NCBI GenBank assembly: GCA_025765615.1
Contig: JAIVFJ010000249.1
Coordinates: 1-64,000 of the forward strand
DNA: 64,000 nucleotides
Source: Zopfochytrium polystomum
Lineage: Eukaryota; Chytridiomycota; Chytridiomycetes; Chytridiales; Chytridiaceae
Direction of reading: 5' to 3'
The position numbers were made by a program, and so were the translations under genes. Below are positions 1-10,142 of the stretch, piece after piece (position 1 is the stretch's first letter; the number at the start of each line of letters is the position of its first letter). The notes below the pieces were generated by a model. That model was not told the origin of the DNA. It did no database searches and was given only the letters and a program-made list of their open reading frames with translations.

Positions 1-1340
1 CCGCCGCCGGCGACTCCCCAGCAACGGCGACAACGGCGGCCTCGCCGCTGCTGTCGACCGCGGCAACAGCCGCCATCGCCTGCGCCTGCCTCGCCGCCGT
101 CGCCGCCCTCGCCGCCGCCGCCTTCCTCGTCCTGCGCTCCCGCCGCCGCCGCCGCCTCCACGACGGCTTCAAGAACGTGACCGCCGACTGGGCCCGCGCC
201 GCGCGGCCGTCGACCGATGACGGCGGCGGCGGCGGCGGCAACGACGGCATCTCCGGGCCTGCTCCCGACCTGCTGCCACCGGAGCCGCGGCGCCCGCCAC
301 CCGCAGCCGCCCCGCCGGCGTTCTATGTCGTCTCGCCTGTTGCCGCCGCCACGGCCGCGCTAACGCACTCGCCGCCGCCGCCGCTGCTTGCGGTGGACTC
401 GCCACCCGCACCGATCAACGTTCCCGCCGTCGCCGGCCACGCCGCCACAAACCCGTTCGCGGACCCTGCGCCATGGTCCGCGGCGTCCTCCACCGCCGCA
501 GCAACGGCATCGGCAGCAGCAGCGGCGGTGGTATCGCCGCAGGGCGCGCCGCCGGGCGTGACCGTGCGCAAGCTCAAGTCGCGGCCGCCGCTCTTTGACG
601 CCGTCGCGCCCCTCGCGTCTTCGTCCTTCTCCTCGCCCCTCGCCTCCGCCTCCTCTTCCATCCCCTACGCCTCCGTCGCCGCCTCCTCCTCTTCCACCAC
701 CACCTCCTCCTCCTTTTTGTCGTCCTCGTCGTCCTCCACCTCGCTCCCGTCCGCGCCGCTCCCGTCGGCCGCATCCTCGCTGTACCACCTCGCCCACCTC
801 ACCCACGCGTACGACGCGGCCTCCGTCGCCGCCGGCGCGTCGACCGCGGCGTCGTCGTCATCGGTGCGCGCGGTGGCGACGGGTGCGAACGAGGACGACG
901 GCGAGGACGGCATCGGCGTCGGCGTCGGAGTCGGAGTCGGCGGGTTCGACGACCTCTTCCACACGATGACGGTGTCGGGCCTGCCGGCGTACACCGAGAT
1001 CTGCGACGACCCGCTTCTGCCGCTGGAGCTGCCGCCGATGCCGATGCCGACGGCGATGCCGGCGGCCGCGACGCCGGCTGCAGTCGCGGCGCGACCGCTG
1101 TCGGAAAAGTCGGCGGCGGTGGGGATGATGGGACCGCCGCCCTTGGCGGCGGCGGCGGCGGATGCGTGGCCGAGCGGTAGCAGAGGCGGCGGTGGCGTCG
1201 GCGTCAGTGGCAGCAGCAGCGGACTGGCGGCAACCGCTGCCGGCTCGTGGGACCGCGACCGCGACCGCAAGCGGCCGGTGCTTGTTGCGCCGTCGCGCAT
1301 CAGCTCGGCGGTGCCGCTGCCGCCGCTACCGCCTTCCTGA
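1..1340 (+). CDS. Membrane protein, C-terminal part (5' end outside window)
   Basis: The reading frame is open from base 3 to the TGA at 1338-1340 and has no start codon inside the window that makes sense. It opens with about 28 small hydrophobic residues rich in Ala/Leu (about 51-154), which look like a single transmembrane helix, followed at once by a stop-transfer cluster of Arg residues (about 142-160). The remaining roughly 390 residues are low-complexity Ser, Ala, Gly and Pro sequence with no recognised domain. This is what the C-terminus of a type I membrane protein with a long disordered cytosolic tail looks like. The ectodomain, which would reveal the function, lies left of the window. 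Long ORFs on the opposite strand are products of the GC-rich composition. Function unknown. Confidence 0.6.
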   Translation, partial: AAGDSPATATTAASPLLSTAATAAIACACLAAVAALAAAAFLVLRSRRRRRLHDGFKNVTADWARAARPSTDDGGGGGGNDGISGPAPDLLPPEPRRPPPAAAPPAFYVVSPVAAATAALTHSPPPPLLAVDSPPAPINVPAVAGHAATNPFADPAPWSAASSTAAATASAAAAAVVSPQGAPPGVTVRKLKSRPPLFDAVAPLASSSFSSPLASASSSIPYASVAASSSSTTTSSSFLSSSSSSTSLPSAPLPSAASSLYHLAHLTHAYDAASVAAGASTAASSSSVRAVATGANEDDGEDGIGVGVGVGVGGFDDLFHTMTVSGLPAYTEICDDPLLPLELPPMPMPTAMPAAATPAAVAARPLSEKSAAVGMMGPPPLAAAAADAWPSGSRGGGGVGVSGSSSGLAATAAGSWDRDRDRKRPVLVAPSRISSAVPLPPLPPS

Positions 1341-2169
1341 AACGGTGTCGTCCTGACTTGTGGTCCACCCGGCGGCGGCTGTGATTTTTGTTGTTGGGAC
1401 GGACAAGCAAGAAAACCGGGAGCCATGGGAGGGAAAGGAGGAAATAAAACAAAGGGAGCGCTGGGAATCGTTTTCTTTCTTCCTTCCTTTTTTTTTCTTT
1501 TTTTTTTTTTTTTTCTTAGTAGTCCAGAAGCGGATGGCTTGACGGTCTCTGATAATGAGCTCGGTTGATGGCTTGAAGAAAGTTACGTCAAGTTTTTTTT
1601 GGAGGCTCTTGTTTTGGCACAGAAACAATGCCGGTTAATCATTGCTTGGGAGTCTTTGGGGCTGTAATTGCCAAGTCCCCAAGAGGGAATATGCAATGGA
1701 TCCGAGCTTCACAACCCGTACAGACACAAACACACGCACACACACACACACACACACTCTCTCTCTCTCTCTCTCTCATTCACGCTCTCTTTCTATTCTT
1801 CTTTCAAATATTCTTCGCACGCGCCAGAGCGTCGGTGCCGGTATGAGCGGGTCACTCGTTGCGATTCGAGCCCGCTCACTCTTCCATGCATCTCTTGGTG
1901 AATAAATAAAATAGCACATTAAATCATTGCTTCTCTCTCTCTGTTCAGTTCTGGAAAGAGCTCTCCTTGTGTGGCACGCCACTTTTCCCTCTAGCTTTGT
2001 CTCCGTGGTGCGGAAAGCGGTGTTTGAAAGAAACAAAAAAGTCACGAGAGCAAAAATGCCTCGCAATAAAATTTAGTGGAATTGGGATCGGACGACGAGA
2101 TTTCTCCGTCGCAAAAGCAACGGCAATTCCCACCATGAAGTAGAGAGGTGGAGAGAGGGAGAGAGAGAG

Positions 2170-2206
<37 letters not shown>

Positions 2207-2210
2207 GAGG

Positions 2211-2246
<36 letters not shown>

Positions 2247-2819
2247 GAGAGAGAGACAAAGGCAAGTCCGAAAGTGCATGAGAAGAAGAAGAAGACGAAG
2301 AAGAAGAAGAAGAAGAAGGATCATCGCCAAAATGGATCGATGCGATCGCCGATATGTAGAGGCGAACTGGAACATTCTGTGAAGGGCCTTCCACGCTCAG
2401 TGTTTGTTTGTTTGTTTGTTTGTTTGTTTGTTTTCTTAAATAATACCTTTTTTTGTCTCTTGCACGCTTTCGTTTGCTCAGAACCGGGCGAACGGGGAAA
2501 GCCAAAATAAATATCATTTTCTTCTTTGCATGCAACAGACGGCACGAAAAAAAGCGAGCGTTTTTTTTTTTTTTGCTTCACGGGCTTCGATGATTTATGC
2601 AAACACATTCCTCTTGACTTCCAGAGACAAAGACTTGAATTGAATCGTTCTCCTGTCTGTCTGTCTGTCTGTCTGTCTGTCTGCCTGCATGTCTTTTCTC
2701 CGGCGCTCTCAATCTCTGTCTTTCTGTCTCTCACTCTGTCTCTCCGATCGAAAAAAACAAAAAAGAACAAGCAACCCTCCACTCAATCCAATCGCCAACC
2801 AAACAAGGCATTCGCGACG
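1341..2819. repeat. Intergenic region with microsatellites
   Basis: I see no gene here. The stretch holds a poly-T run near 1489-1515, a (CA)n-(CT)n tract at about 1735-1776, long GA-rich tracts at about 2143-2256, (GAA)n at about 2281-2320, (TTTG)n at about 2400-2434 and (TGTC)n at about 2653-2687. The last part probably forms the promoter and 5' leader of the Q/N-rich gene downstream. An ORF frame stays open across 2526-2819 into that gene, but its translation is simple-sequence repeat product. Confidence 0.7.
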
Positions 2820-5336
2820 ATGATGCCATCCGCCGCCGCCGCCGCCGCCGCCGCTGGAGTCGCGTCGTCGTTTGCGTCCGCCATCCCTGCCCCCATGATG
2901 CCACCGCCGCAACAGCTTCCGCCGCTGCCCATCCACAATCCCCACCACTACAACCAGTACAACCAGTATCAGCAACAACAGCAACAGCAACAGCAACAGC
3001 AACAACGACACGGCGCCGGTGCCTACTCTAGTGGTCTCTTCAACGCCGACGGCTCTCCCGTCGCTTTCATTCCCCTACGCCGCTCCCAGTCGTACGATCG
3101 CGGAGCTTCCGCCGCCTACCAAAACCGCCGACGGAACAACAACAACAGCAACAATAACAACAACAACAGGCGCCAAAACAGCAACGGTTATCAACAACGC
3201 CGACAGTTTCAGCAGCAGCAGCAGCAGCAGCAGCAAAGCCAAAACGAGCTGGACGAGCAGCACGATGAAGTGCTTCCCGACGACTCCCAGTCCCAGCGCG
3301 GGTCCGTTCTTCCCGAAGAGCCTCCCTCTGGCATCGATACCATTCCCGAAGAGGAGTCCGTGCCCCTTCGTCGATCACAGTCGTTTGATCGGCGGGCGGT
3401 AGAGAATGTTGTCGTGACCGACTTCAGACTTCGCAAGGGCCGCGGAAATGCCGAAGGCGGTGTACCCATGGGAGGCCGGCAGCAGCGCCAAAGTGGTGGC
3501 GGAGGTGGCGGTGGCAGGCAGCAGTCGTCCTCGCGCCGTCGCGGTGGCCAAGGACGCCAAAACCAACAGCAACAGCAACAGCAACAGCAGCAGCAGCAGC
3601 AGCAGCAACAGTTGTATGCGCAACAGCAGCAACAATACATGCTTCAACAGCAGCACCGCGTTCGCAGTGCACCCCAGCAATGGTTCGCGCCCTCTCCTCA
3701 AGCGATCGGCGTTGGCTACGGTGCAGGATCACACCCAATGCAAAACTACCAAGCTCCCCAGCCATCTCCGCCTATTCCCCCTCCCGTTCAGCACAGTCAA
3801 GGATATCCTTCCCCAGTTCCTCCTGTTTATTACTATCCCGTCATGGATGGGAACGGCAATGTGATCGGCTCGTACCCTCATCCACCCCCGGATGGTTCCT
3901 CCTTCCCCTCACCTCACTGGTCCCCTGACGCGTCATCCTACTTCGGAGCGGTGAATTCTCAGCCTTCTCAGCACCCTCAACCCATTCCGCCTGAACATCA
4001 GCACACACCGGTCCAGCCGCAAGCGCAAACGGCGGAATACTATTCGCAAGCTGTGCTTGCGCAAGTGATGGACGCATCAGGCGCACCGTCTGGTTCACAA
4101 CAAGCTGGTGCAGAGGTCGCCGAGAACAGCCCACAACAGGGCGAAGCTGGGCAGCAGCAAGAACCCCAGTCGGTTGCACAGCCCCAACCGGAGCAGCAAT
4201 ATCAGCAAGTCCATCATCAAGGTGTCCAGGGCTCCTATCCTCCTCCTCCTCCGCCCCACCAGTCACCCTACCCCAGCACCTACGTAATGGCTCCGTACGC
4301 CCCCCCCGTTCCTGTATTCCCTCATCCTCCCCAGCCGGGCGCCGTCTGGCACCAACCGCCCCCCCCGCACGTCTATGGCGCGTACCCCCCCGGGCACGTT
4401 CCCATCCGGAGGTCCCGCTCGTACGACCGGAACGACTTTGTAGTCATAAGCGACGACAGACTGCTCTCTAAACTGGGCGGGCGCTTGAGGAATTCGGTCG
4501 GGCAGAACGGCGGAGGAAGAAATGGGAGCGGAAACAACAACAACAACAACAACAATGGGGGCACTGTAAACCGCTCACGCAGCAACAGGAATCAGCGGCA
4601 TAACAGTTTGAGTGGCAATTCGCAGGGATACCCAGCGGGACAAGTCGACAATGTGGACTACTCAAATACCCACAACAACAACCGGGGCGGCCGCTCTTTT
4701 TCTCAATACCGAGGACAGCAGCAACAGCAGCAACAGCAGCAGCGATTTGCAGGGAGCTACAACCCCAACGGGGGAAACTCCAACAACTACAGCGGCAACA
4801 ACAACAGTAACAACAATTCTCGGGGCAACAACTCCATGCAGCGCAGCAATTCGAGGCGCAACCGAAGTAACAGCGTTGCTCAGTCGACGACAACGACCAT
4901 CGCTGCTTCCCCACGCAACGCGTTCGCAAGCATGATTGGCAGCGTCGCAGCGTGGACTCAGCGCCCCGCGGTTGCAGGCGCGACGCCCATTCCTCCGGCC
5001 TCGTCGAACGCAGCGCGCATCCCGTCCCCGTCGCTGACGGCGTCGACGGTCTCGTCGGCGTCGTCTGGCTCCGACCCGACCACCGCGCCTATCGCGGGTC
5101 TGCCCGTCCCAGTTCCGGCGTCCGCCGACTCGAACGCGGACGCTTCGCAGCGGAAGGCGGCCGCGGCGGCTGCCGCGTGGCGCCGGCACAGCGCCGGGGA
5201 CGCGCCGGGCGGGTGGGACGGCGCCACCGAGGCCGACGGCTTTGTCCGCATGAGCGCCGACGCCGTGTCGGGACCGCTGGGACGCGGAGACCGCGGGATG
5301 CGCGGACAGGAATGGGTCGTGGCGGAGGAAGAGTGA
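2820..5336 (+). CDS. Q/N-rich low-complexity protein with repeated RRSxS(Y/F)DR motif
   Basis: One uninterrupted frame of 838 codons. I chose the tandem ATG at 2820/2823 because the frame upstream translates only microsatellites. The protein is prion-like: polyQ tracts (about 2970-3005, 3211-3234, 3563-3610, 4714-4743), Asn-rich stretches (about 3139-3177, 4531-4556, 4775-4815) and Pro/Tyr-rich segments. Against this background one motif stands out and recurs three times: PLRRSQSYDR (near 3076), PLRRSQSFDR (near 3363) and PIRRSRSYDR (near 4402); the second and third are followed by a similar VV..D.RL segment. RRxS is the consensus of basophilic kinases such as PKA and RSxSxx resembles a 14-3-3 site. 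Such Q/N-rich proteins are often RNA-granule or transcription-associated in fungi, but I recognise no catalytic or RNA-binding fold. Function unknown. Confidence 0.65.
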   Translation: MMPSAAAAAAAAGVASSFASAIPAPMMPPPQQLPPLPIHNPHHYNQYNQYQQQQQQQQQQQQRHGAGAYSSGLFNADGSPVAFIPLRRSQSYDRGASAAYQNRRRNNNNSNNNNNNRRQNSNGYQQRRQFQQQQQQQQQSQNELDEQHDEVLPDDSQSQRGSVLPEEPPSGIDTIPEEESVPLRRSQSFDRRAVENVVVTDFRLRKGRGNAEGGVPMGGRQQRQSGGGGGGGRQQSSSRRRGGQGRQNQQQQQQQQQQQQQQQQLYAQQQQQYMLQQQHRVRSAPQQWFAPSPQAIGVGYGAGSHPMQNYQAPQPSPPIPPPVQHSQGYPSPVPPVYYYPVMDGNGNVIGSYPHPPPDGSSFPSPHWSPDASSYFGAVNSQPSQHPQPIPPEHQHTPVQPQAQTAEYYSQAVLAQVMDASGAPSGSQQAGAEVAENSPQQGEAGQQQEPQSVAQPQPEQQYQQVHHQGVQGSYPPPPPPHQSPYPSTYVMAPYAPPVPVFPHPPQPGAVWHQPPPPHVYGAYPPGHVPIRRSRSYDRNDFVVISDDRLLSKLGGRLRNSVGQNGGGRNGSGNNNNNNNNGGTVNRSRSNRNQRHNSLSGNSQGYPAGQVDNVDYSNTHNNNRGGRSFSQYRGQQQQQQQQQRFAGSYNPNGGNSNNYSGNNNSNNNSRGNNSMQRSNSRRNRSNSVAQSTTTTIAASPRNAFASMIGSVAAWTQRPAVAGATPIPPASSNAARIPSPSLTASTVSSASSGSDPTTAPIAGLPVPVPASADSNADASQRKAAAAAAAWRRHSAGDAPGGWDGATEADGFVRMSADAVSGPLGRGDRGMRGQEWVVAEEE

Positions 5337-6391
5337 TAAAAAAAAGGAATCGTTTTGGCGAATGTGGGGCCTTGAGTTTGCTGTTTCAGGCAAGCTATGC
5401 AGTAGAATTCTATCCATTTTTGCTTTCCTTTCCTTCATTTCTTCTTTTTTCAGTGTACGCCCCCATCCAAGTTTTTTTTTTGGCCGCCTGCTGCTCTTCT
5501 GTCTCTCTCTCTCTCTCTATCCTTTCCCATCTCTCCTCTTTTGGTATTCTTTTCTTTTTTCTCCTACGGTCCGCTCGTAGCTTCGACTTATCGCGAGACG
5601 CTCATTTTCCCCCCCCATTCTAAAGTCGCATCCAACGAATATTCCTGTCTCATGCTTCTTTTTTTTTTTCGTTCCTTTTTTTCCTCCTCCTGCTTCTCTC
5701 CTTTCATCGTTTAAGCGTCCGATGAGTCCTTTCCTCCCACCTCAAACTCCTTTCTTCCGAGAGTCTTTGAATGATGAACACAAGGGCCATTTTATGGCAA
5801 CAAATGTCCACCCTATCAAAGCAACTTCGAAGAGCACGCCGGTTGCGCGTGGACAGTACGGCAAAAAAAGCGATAAGATGGAGAGTAGTTCACGCGTTTT
5901 GATCATTTCAACTTTTTGAGCGGCTCATTGCCTGTCCTGAAACGGACGCTGTTTTTACATGTGATAACCCTCCACCAAAAAAAAACCCTGCCACGTGCGT
6001 GTCGGCAGCCGTTCGTCGTCGTTCGTCTAGGTGGTGAAGGAGCGCCTTTTCTGTTTGCTGAGCCCGTTAGTTCGTTCGCGTGGGGCCTGTCGGCGTGCAG
6101 CGGATTTGTCGAGGCGTCTGACACTCCTTCTCCCTTTGTGCATGGCGGCCGCCGTGGCTGCGCGCGCCGCATGTGCCCAACAAGGAAAATTTTACCCTCA
6201 TTTCGTTTGTCTCACTCACCAACCCCCAAGCCACACACCCTTTTTCAGTAACAGATTTCCTTCTTTTTTTCTTTTTTTTTTTTTTCTTCTTCTTTTTTTT
6301 CCCTTTCTTTTCGTTTTGATTCAGCTAAAATACAAAAGAAAGAGTAGGTTTTTCGTTGGTCTTCCGCACACAACAACACCACCAACCAAGG
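5337..6391. other. Intergenic region upstream of EXO cluster
   Basis: No supportable gene. The left part is pyrimidine-rich (5440-5720) and probably the 3' region of the Q/N-rich gene. A T-rich tract at about 6255-6310 lies roughly 80-140 bases upstream of the first EXORDIUM-like start codon and is the likely core promoter. The short ORFs here lack codon bias and similarity to anything I know. Confidence 0.5.
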
Positions 6392-7710
6392 ATGAACTCG
6401 CGCGTGTCCTCTTGCCTGGCGGCCACCGCCGCTTGCGCCGTCGTCGCCGTCGCCGCCGTCGCCGCCAACCTTGCCGGCGCCGCCCCGCTCGACGCCGCCG
6501 CGGTGGCCGCCGCAATCCCATTTGCCGATGCCCCCGACTCGGTCGCTGCTGCCGCCGCCGGCGGGAACGGGGAACTGTTGGCTGCTGATGCTGCTGCGGC
6601 TGCAGGCGGCGTCTACGTTGTTGCGGAACCAGCCCCATTCAACCAGCCAAACATTGACTACCACGGAGGTATGACGAAAAGGCACCGGGAACAACAAAAA
6701 CTAAACAAACGGGCCAAAAAAAAAAAAAAAAAAAAAAAAAAATTACACGAGAATCTCTGGCAGAGCTCATTTCCCCCCCACGAAACGATCCTAAATTACA
6801 TCAAACCTTTGTCCGCGCAACCCCCTTTTTCCAAATAGGCGCTGTGATGTCCGAGCCCATCGACCTGCACGTCATTTTTTACGGCAACCACTCCCAGGAC
6901 ACGCAGCGCATCGTATCCAACTTTGTGCGCGGCCTCAACTCGTCCTCCTGGTGGACTGTCGCACGCACCTACTGGGGCTCGACGGGCAACGTCACCTCCG
7001 ACATGGCGTTGGTCGGCACCTACCACGACGACTACTCGCTCGGCACGTCGCTCGAGTTTGGCGGCGCGTGGACGGTCGCCACCAACGCCGCACAGGCCAT
7101 GGGCTGGCCGGATCCGACCTCGTTTGAGACGTTTGCCCGCAGCCCGCTGTACATTGTCCTGCTCGCCAACGACGTCCAGGAGAATGGGCCCGGCGGCACC
7201 AACTGCGAAGACTACTGCGGGTATCACTCGGGCCGCGTCATGGCCGTCACCGACGCCACCCGGTGCCCGGGAACACTGCCCTCCACCGACGGCGTGTTCA
7301 AGGGATCCCCCGGCTGCATGCCGCGGTACTGGAGGAACCAGACCGACCCGGCGTATTCGATTAACAGGAACCAGCACGCGGACTCCATGGTCGGTATCAT
7401 TGCCCACGAGATCATCGAGACGGCGAGCAACTGGGACCAGGCGTGGACCGACCCCGAGGGCCTCGAGTGCGCGGACAAGTGCGAGACGCAGTACCTGGAT
7501 GTCAAGGGCATCGGAAGCACGTCACCGTACAACGACGCGTACAATGTCGAGTTTGGCGGGAACAGATATCTGTGAGAGTATAGCGTTTGCGCATTTTTGC
7601 CTTTGCCGGCTTTCCATTCAAACTTTTTCCTATTACCACCCCTTCCCACCCACAGCATCCAGTCGTTGTGGTCGGCTACGTCGCAAACCTGCCTGTTGGC
7701 TCAAGGTTGA
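6392..7710 (+). CDS. EXORDIUM-like (phosphate-induced protein 1 family) secreted protein, copy 1
   Basis: Three exons, 6392-6668, 6839-7571 and 7656-7710, give 354 residues. The N-terminus is a hydrophobic Ala/Val-rich signal peptide (about 30 residues), then an acidic linker and the family-typical YHGG just before intron 1. The mature domain has the PHI-1/EXORDIUM landmarks: IDLHVIFYGNHS, SSWWTVARTY, DDYSLG, a Cys pair in YCGYHS, IAHEIIETAS and ECADKCETQYLDVKG, ending RYLIQSLW...C. The last intron splits the Leu codon of RYL; without splicing a TGA follows immediately. EXORDIUM proteins are extracellular growth-linked proteins in plants with homologues in bacteria and some protists and fungi; the biochemical activity is unknown. 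Intron 1 contains about 27 consecutive A residues. It is the most divergent of the four tandem copies at its N-terminus. Confidence 0.8.
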
Positions 7711-8351
7711 AGCCCACCCAGATATTGGAATTCGGAATAGATATAAACAATATACTGCGAAGTGATAGCCGCTTTGATAAATTGTTTATACATGAAGATC
7801 CAAAAAGCGGATCGTGATAAACACTCGGATAATGACGATTGTGGCAAAGGACCACAAATTGCTGGACGGCTACGCATTAGGCTACGTGCGTGGCAAAAGG
7901 TTTCTGCCGTTCGGCCGTCATCTCTCCCAATCTATCTCTCATTTTGCAAGCTCCCTCCTCTCCTTTACCCGTCTGGCAGAAAAGGAAACAAAGCAACGCC
8001 GCCTGCTTGATGGTATTTGTATAATACGAGCTGGCTTTTCCCTACACCTGAGCACGTTTCGTTTGCCGGTCGTTGCCGGAGCCTCCAATAATCGGAGAAC
8101 GACCACTTCGGACCAACAAGGTCCGGCAAGGTCCGGCAGCAGAGACAAAATTGAGGAACCCATTGGGTGTGTGTGTTTGTGTGTGGTTTTTTGCCGGCCA
8201 AGCCACAGGCTGCCACAATCATGTGTGTGGGTGTGGCGCACCAAATCGGGAAAGTGCGCATACTCGCAACAAAAACAGGAGAAAGCGCTAAAATCTTTAG
8301 CAGGTTTTTTTTATTTTTTATTTATTTTTTTTTTTATTCGTTCAAAAAAAA
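7711..8351. other. Intergenic region between EXO copies 1 and 2
   Basis: No gene. The sequence from about 7880 to 8350 resembles the region upstream of copy 4 (shared stretches at about 7900-7930 versus 12405-12435, and at about 8000 versus 12490), as expected if both come from one duplicated promoter. It holds the shared upstream element listed separately and a T-rich tract just before the start codon. Confidence 0.55.
8239..8267 (+). promoter_or_regulatory. Conserved upstream element, EXO copy 2
   Basis: A 29-base block beginning caccaaatcgggaaagtgcg and ending catactcgc ends 84 bases before the copy 2 ATG. It recurs almost unchanged at 10918-10946 upstream of copy 3 and, with substitutions, at 12909-12936 upstream of copy 4. 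Its near-constant distance from the start and its conservation beside less conserved flanks suggest a promoter element or transcription start region, although common descent alone could also explain it. Confidence 0.45.
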
Positions 8352-8711
8352 ATGAGAACCACGACGTCACTCGCCCGCCTCGCCTTCGCCGCCGCCGCTG
8401 CCGCCGCCGCCGCCGCCGTCGCCAACGCCGCTCCAGCGCCTGAGAAGGTGGCCGCAGGCTACGCCGTGGATGGTGCTGCAATCCCCTTTGCTGACTCGCC
8501 CGACCTGGTCGACACCGCGGCCGCCGCATCCGGCCTCGACGACGTCTACGTCGTCTCGGAGCCGGTCCCATTCAACCAGTCAAATATCAGCTACCATGGA
8601 GGTATACAGGCTCGGCCCTGTTAGATTTGTCTGCCCTTAAGGATGGCCAGAATATGCTAATGCCCTCGCGCACTGGTGATGAACACCCCATCCCCACACC
8701 ACCATCACCAC

Positions 8712-8749
<38 letters not shown>

Positions 8750-9639
8750 CAGGGCAGGTCTATTCACAGCCGATTGACATCCATATCATCTTTTACGGGA
8801 ACCATTCCCTGGACACTCAACGCATCGTGTCCAACTTTGTGAGCGGTCTCAACTCGTCGTCCTGGTGGACCGTCGCGCGCACTTACTACGGCTCGACGGG
8901 CAACGTCACCGCCAACGTCGCGGTGGCCGGCACCTACAACGACAACTACTCGGCCGGCAAGTCCCTTCCCCTGGGCGGTGCATGGAACATCGCCACGAAC
9001 GCCGCAAAGGCCATGGGCTGGCCGGACCCGAACTCGTTCAAGACCTATGTGCCCCGCCCGCTCTACCTGGTCCTGCTGGCGAACGACGTAGAGGAGACCG
9101 GCCCCGGCGGGCAGAACTGCGTCGCGTTCTGCGGTTACCATTCGGGCAAGGTCATGTCGGTCACCGACGCCACCCGATGCCCGGGCACCTTGCCCTCCGT
9201 CGACGGCGTGTACAAGGGATCCCCCGGCTGCATGCCGCGATACTGGAGGAACCAGACCGACCCGGCGTATTCGATTAACAGGAACCAGCACGCGGACTCC
9301 ATGGTCGGTATCATTGCCCACGAGATCATCGAGACAGCGAGCAACTGGGACCAGGCGTGGACCGACAGCAAGGGCCTCGAGTGTGCGGACAAGTGCGAGA
9401 CGCAGTACCTCGACGTCAAGGGCATCGGAAGCACGTCACCGTACAACGACGCATACAATGTCGAGTTTGGCGGGAACAGATATCTGTGAGATTATCATGT
9501 TTTGTCACACTCGCCTTTGCTGCTTTCCATCTAAACGTTTCCTACTTCCCTCCCACCCTCTTCCCCCCTCCCCAACCCCCACAGAATCCAGTCGTTGTGG
9601 TCGGCTACGTCGCAAACGTGCTTGCTGGCCCAGCCGTGA
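8352..9639 (+). CDS. EXORDIUM-like secreted protein, copy 2
   Basis: Exons 8352-8601, 8753-9485 and 9585-9639 encode 345 residues: an Ala-rich signal peptide (TTTSLARLAF then poly-Ala), a short propeptide-like linker ending YHGG, and the PHI-1/EXORDIUM domain. Motifs seen are IDIHIIFYGNHS, SSWWTVARTYYG, DNYSAGKSL, FCGYHSGK, CPGTLP, IAHEIIETASNWD and CADKCETQY, with the C-terminal LIQSLWSATSQTC supplied by a 55-nt last exon. Exon 2 is exactly 733 nt in copies 1, 2 and 3. Intron 1 holds a run of about 35 A residues directly before the acceptor atgcag. Copy 2 and its flanks are closest to the decayed copy 4. Presumed secreted to the cell wall or environment; the molecular role is not established for the family. 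Confidence 0.8.
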
Positions 9640-9719
9640 AGCAAGTGGAAATCGTTGGAACAAGCGTTGGAGCTACTTTTAGTTGCCAGAAAACCAGAAA
9701 AAACGTTGGTTTGTGCCGT

Positions 9720-10142
9720 GAATTGTTTCAGAAGTGAATCTTGTTTTTCCGTTTTCGTTTTTTTTTCTTTCTCTCCTTTTCAATGTTTGTCGAACCTCTT
9801 CTCCTGTTTTCAAGTCACCTCAAAATATAATTTCGTCAGAAAAACGTTTTCGGCGAGCGTCAGATAATGGATCGGTTGACGCGTAAAACTGAAGGCCTGT
9901 CCCCTGGGGCGTTCCAAACATTAAAGCAGAGTAAACTTGTTGAAATCTTAACCGTTCTGTCCAGTGACATCTGTTCGCTTTCCGCAACATCCACTCTGCT
10001 TCCCGCATGGATCTTCAGCCAGAGCATGGACACACCGTTGAAAGGAAAACTGCGGTCCACTCCTTAAACGCGACGCCAAGGGAAAAAGGAATGTGCCCGT
10101 CTTTTGACGCGCCGCCAAACCTGACGGCCTTGGGTCTGATGC
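9720..10142. repeat. Right-end duplicated flank, block A (also at about 13920-14171)
   Basis: The sequence downstream of copy 2, including the run ggcgttccaaacattaaagc near 9909, a segment near 10010-10050 (cttcagccagagcatgg...) and acggccttgggtctga near 10123, recurs downstream of copy 4 with small differences and one deletion of about 60 bases. Homology stops near 10142 and near 14171, marking the right edge of a tandemly duplicated block. No gene is evident inside it. Confidence 0.65.

Noticed and set aside
323..1426. Long minus-strand ORFs opposite the first gene
   Set aside because: They are Gly/Ala/Arg repeats produced by the GC-rich antisense of Ser/Ala/Pro codons; no start context or domain. 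Similar shadows occur over the Q/N-rich, AAA, OTC and IQ genes.
2526..2819. Upstream extension of the Q/N-rich protein
   Set aside because: In-frame but encoded by TGTC and other microsatellites; the tandem ATG at 2820 is more credible.
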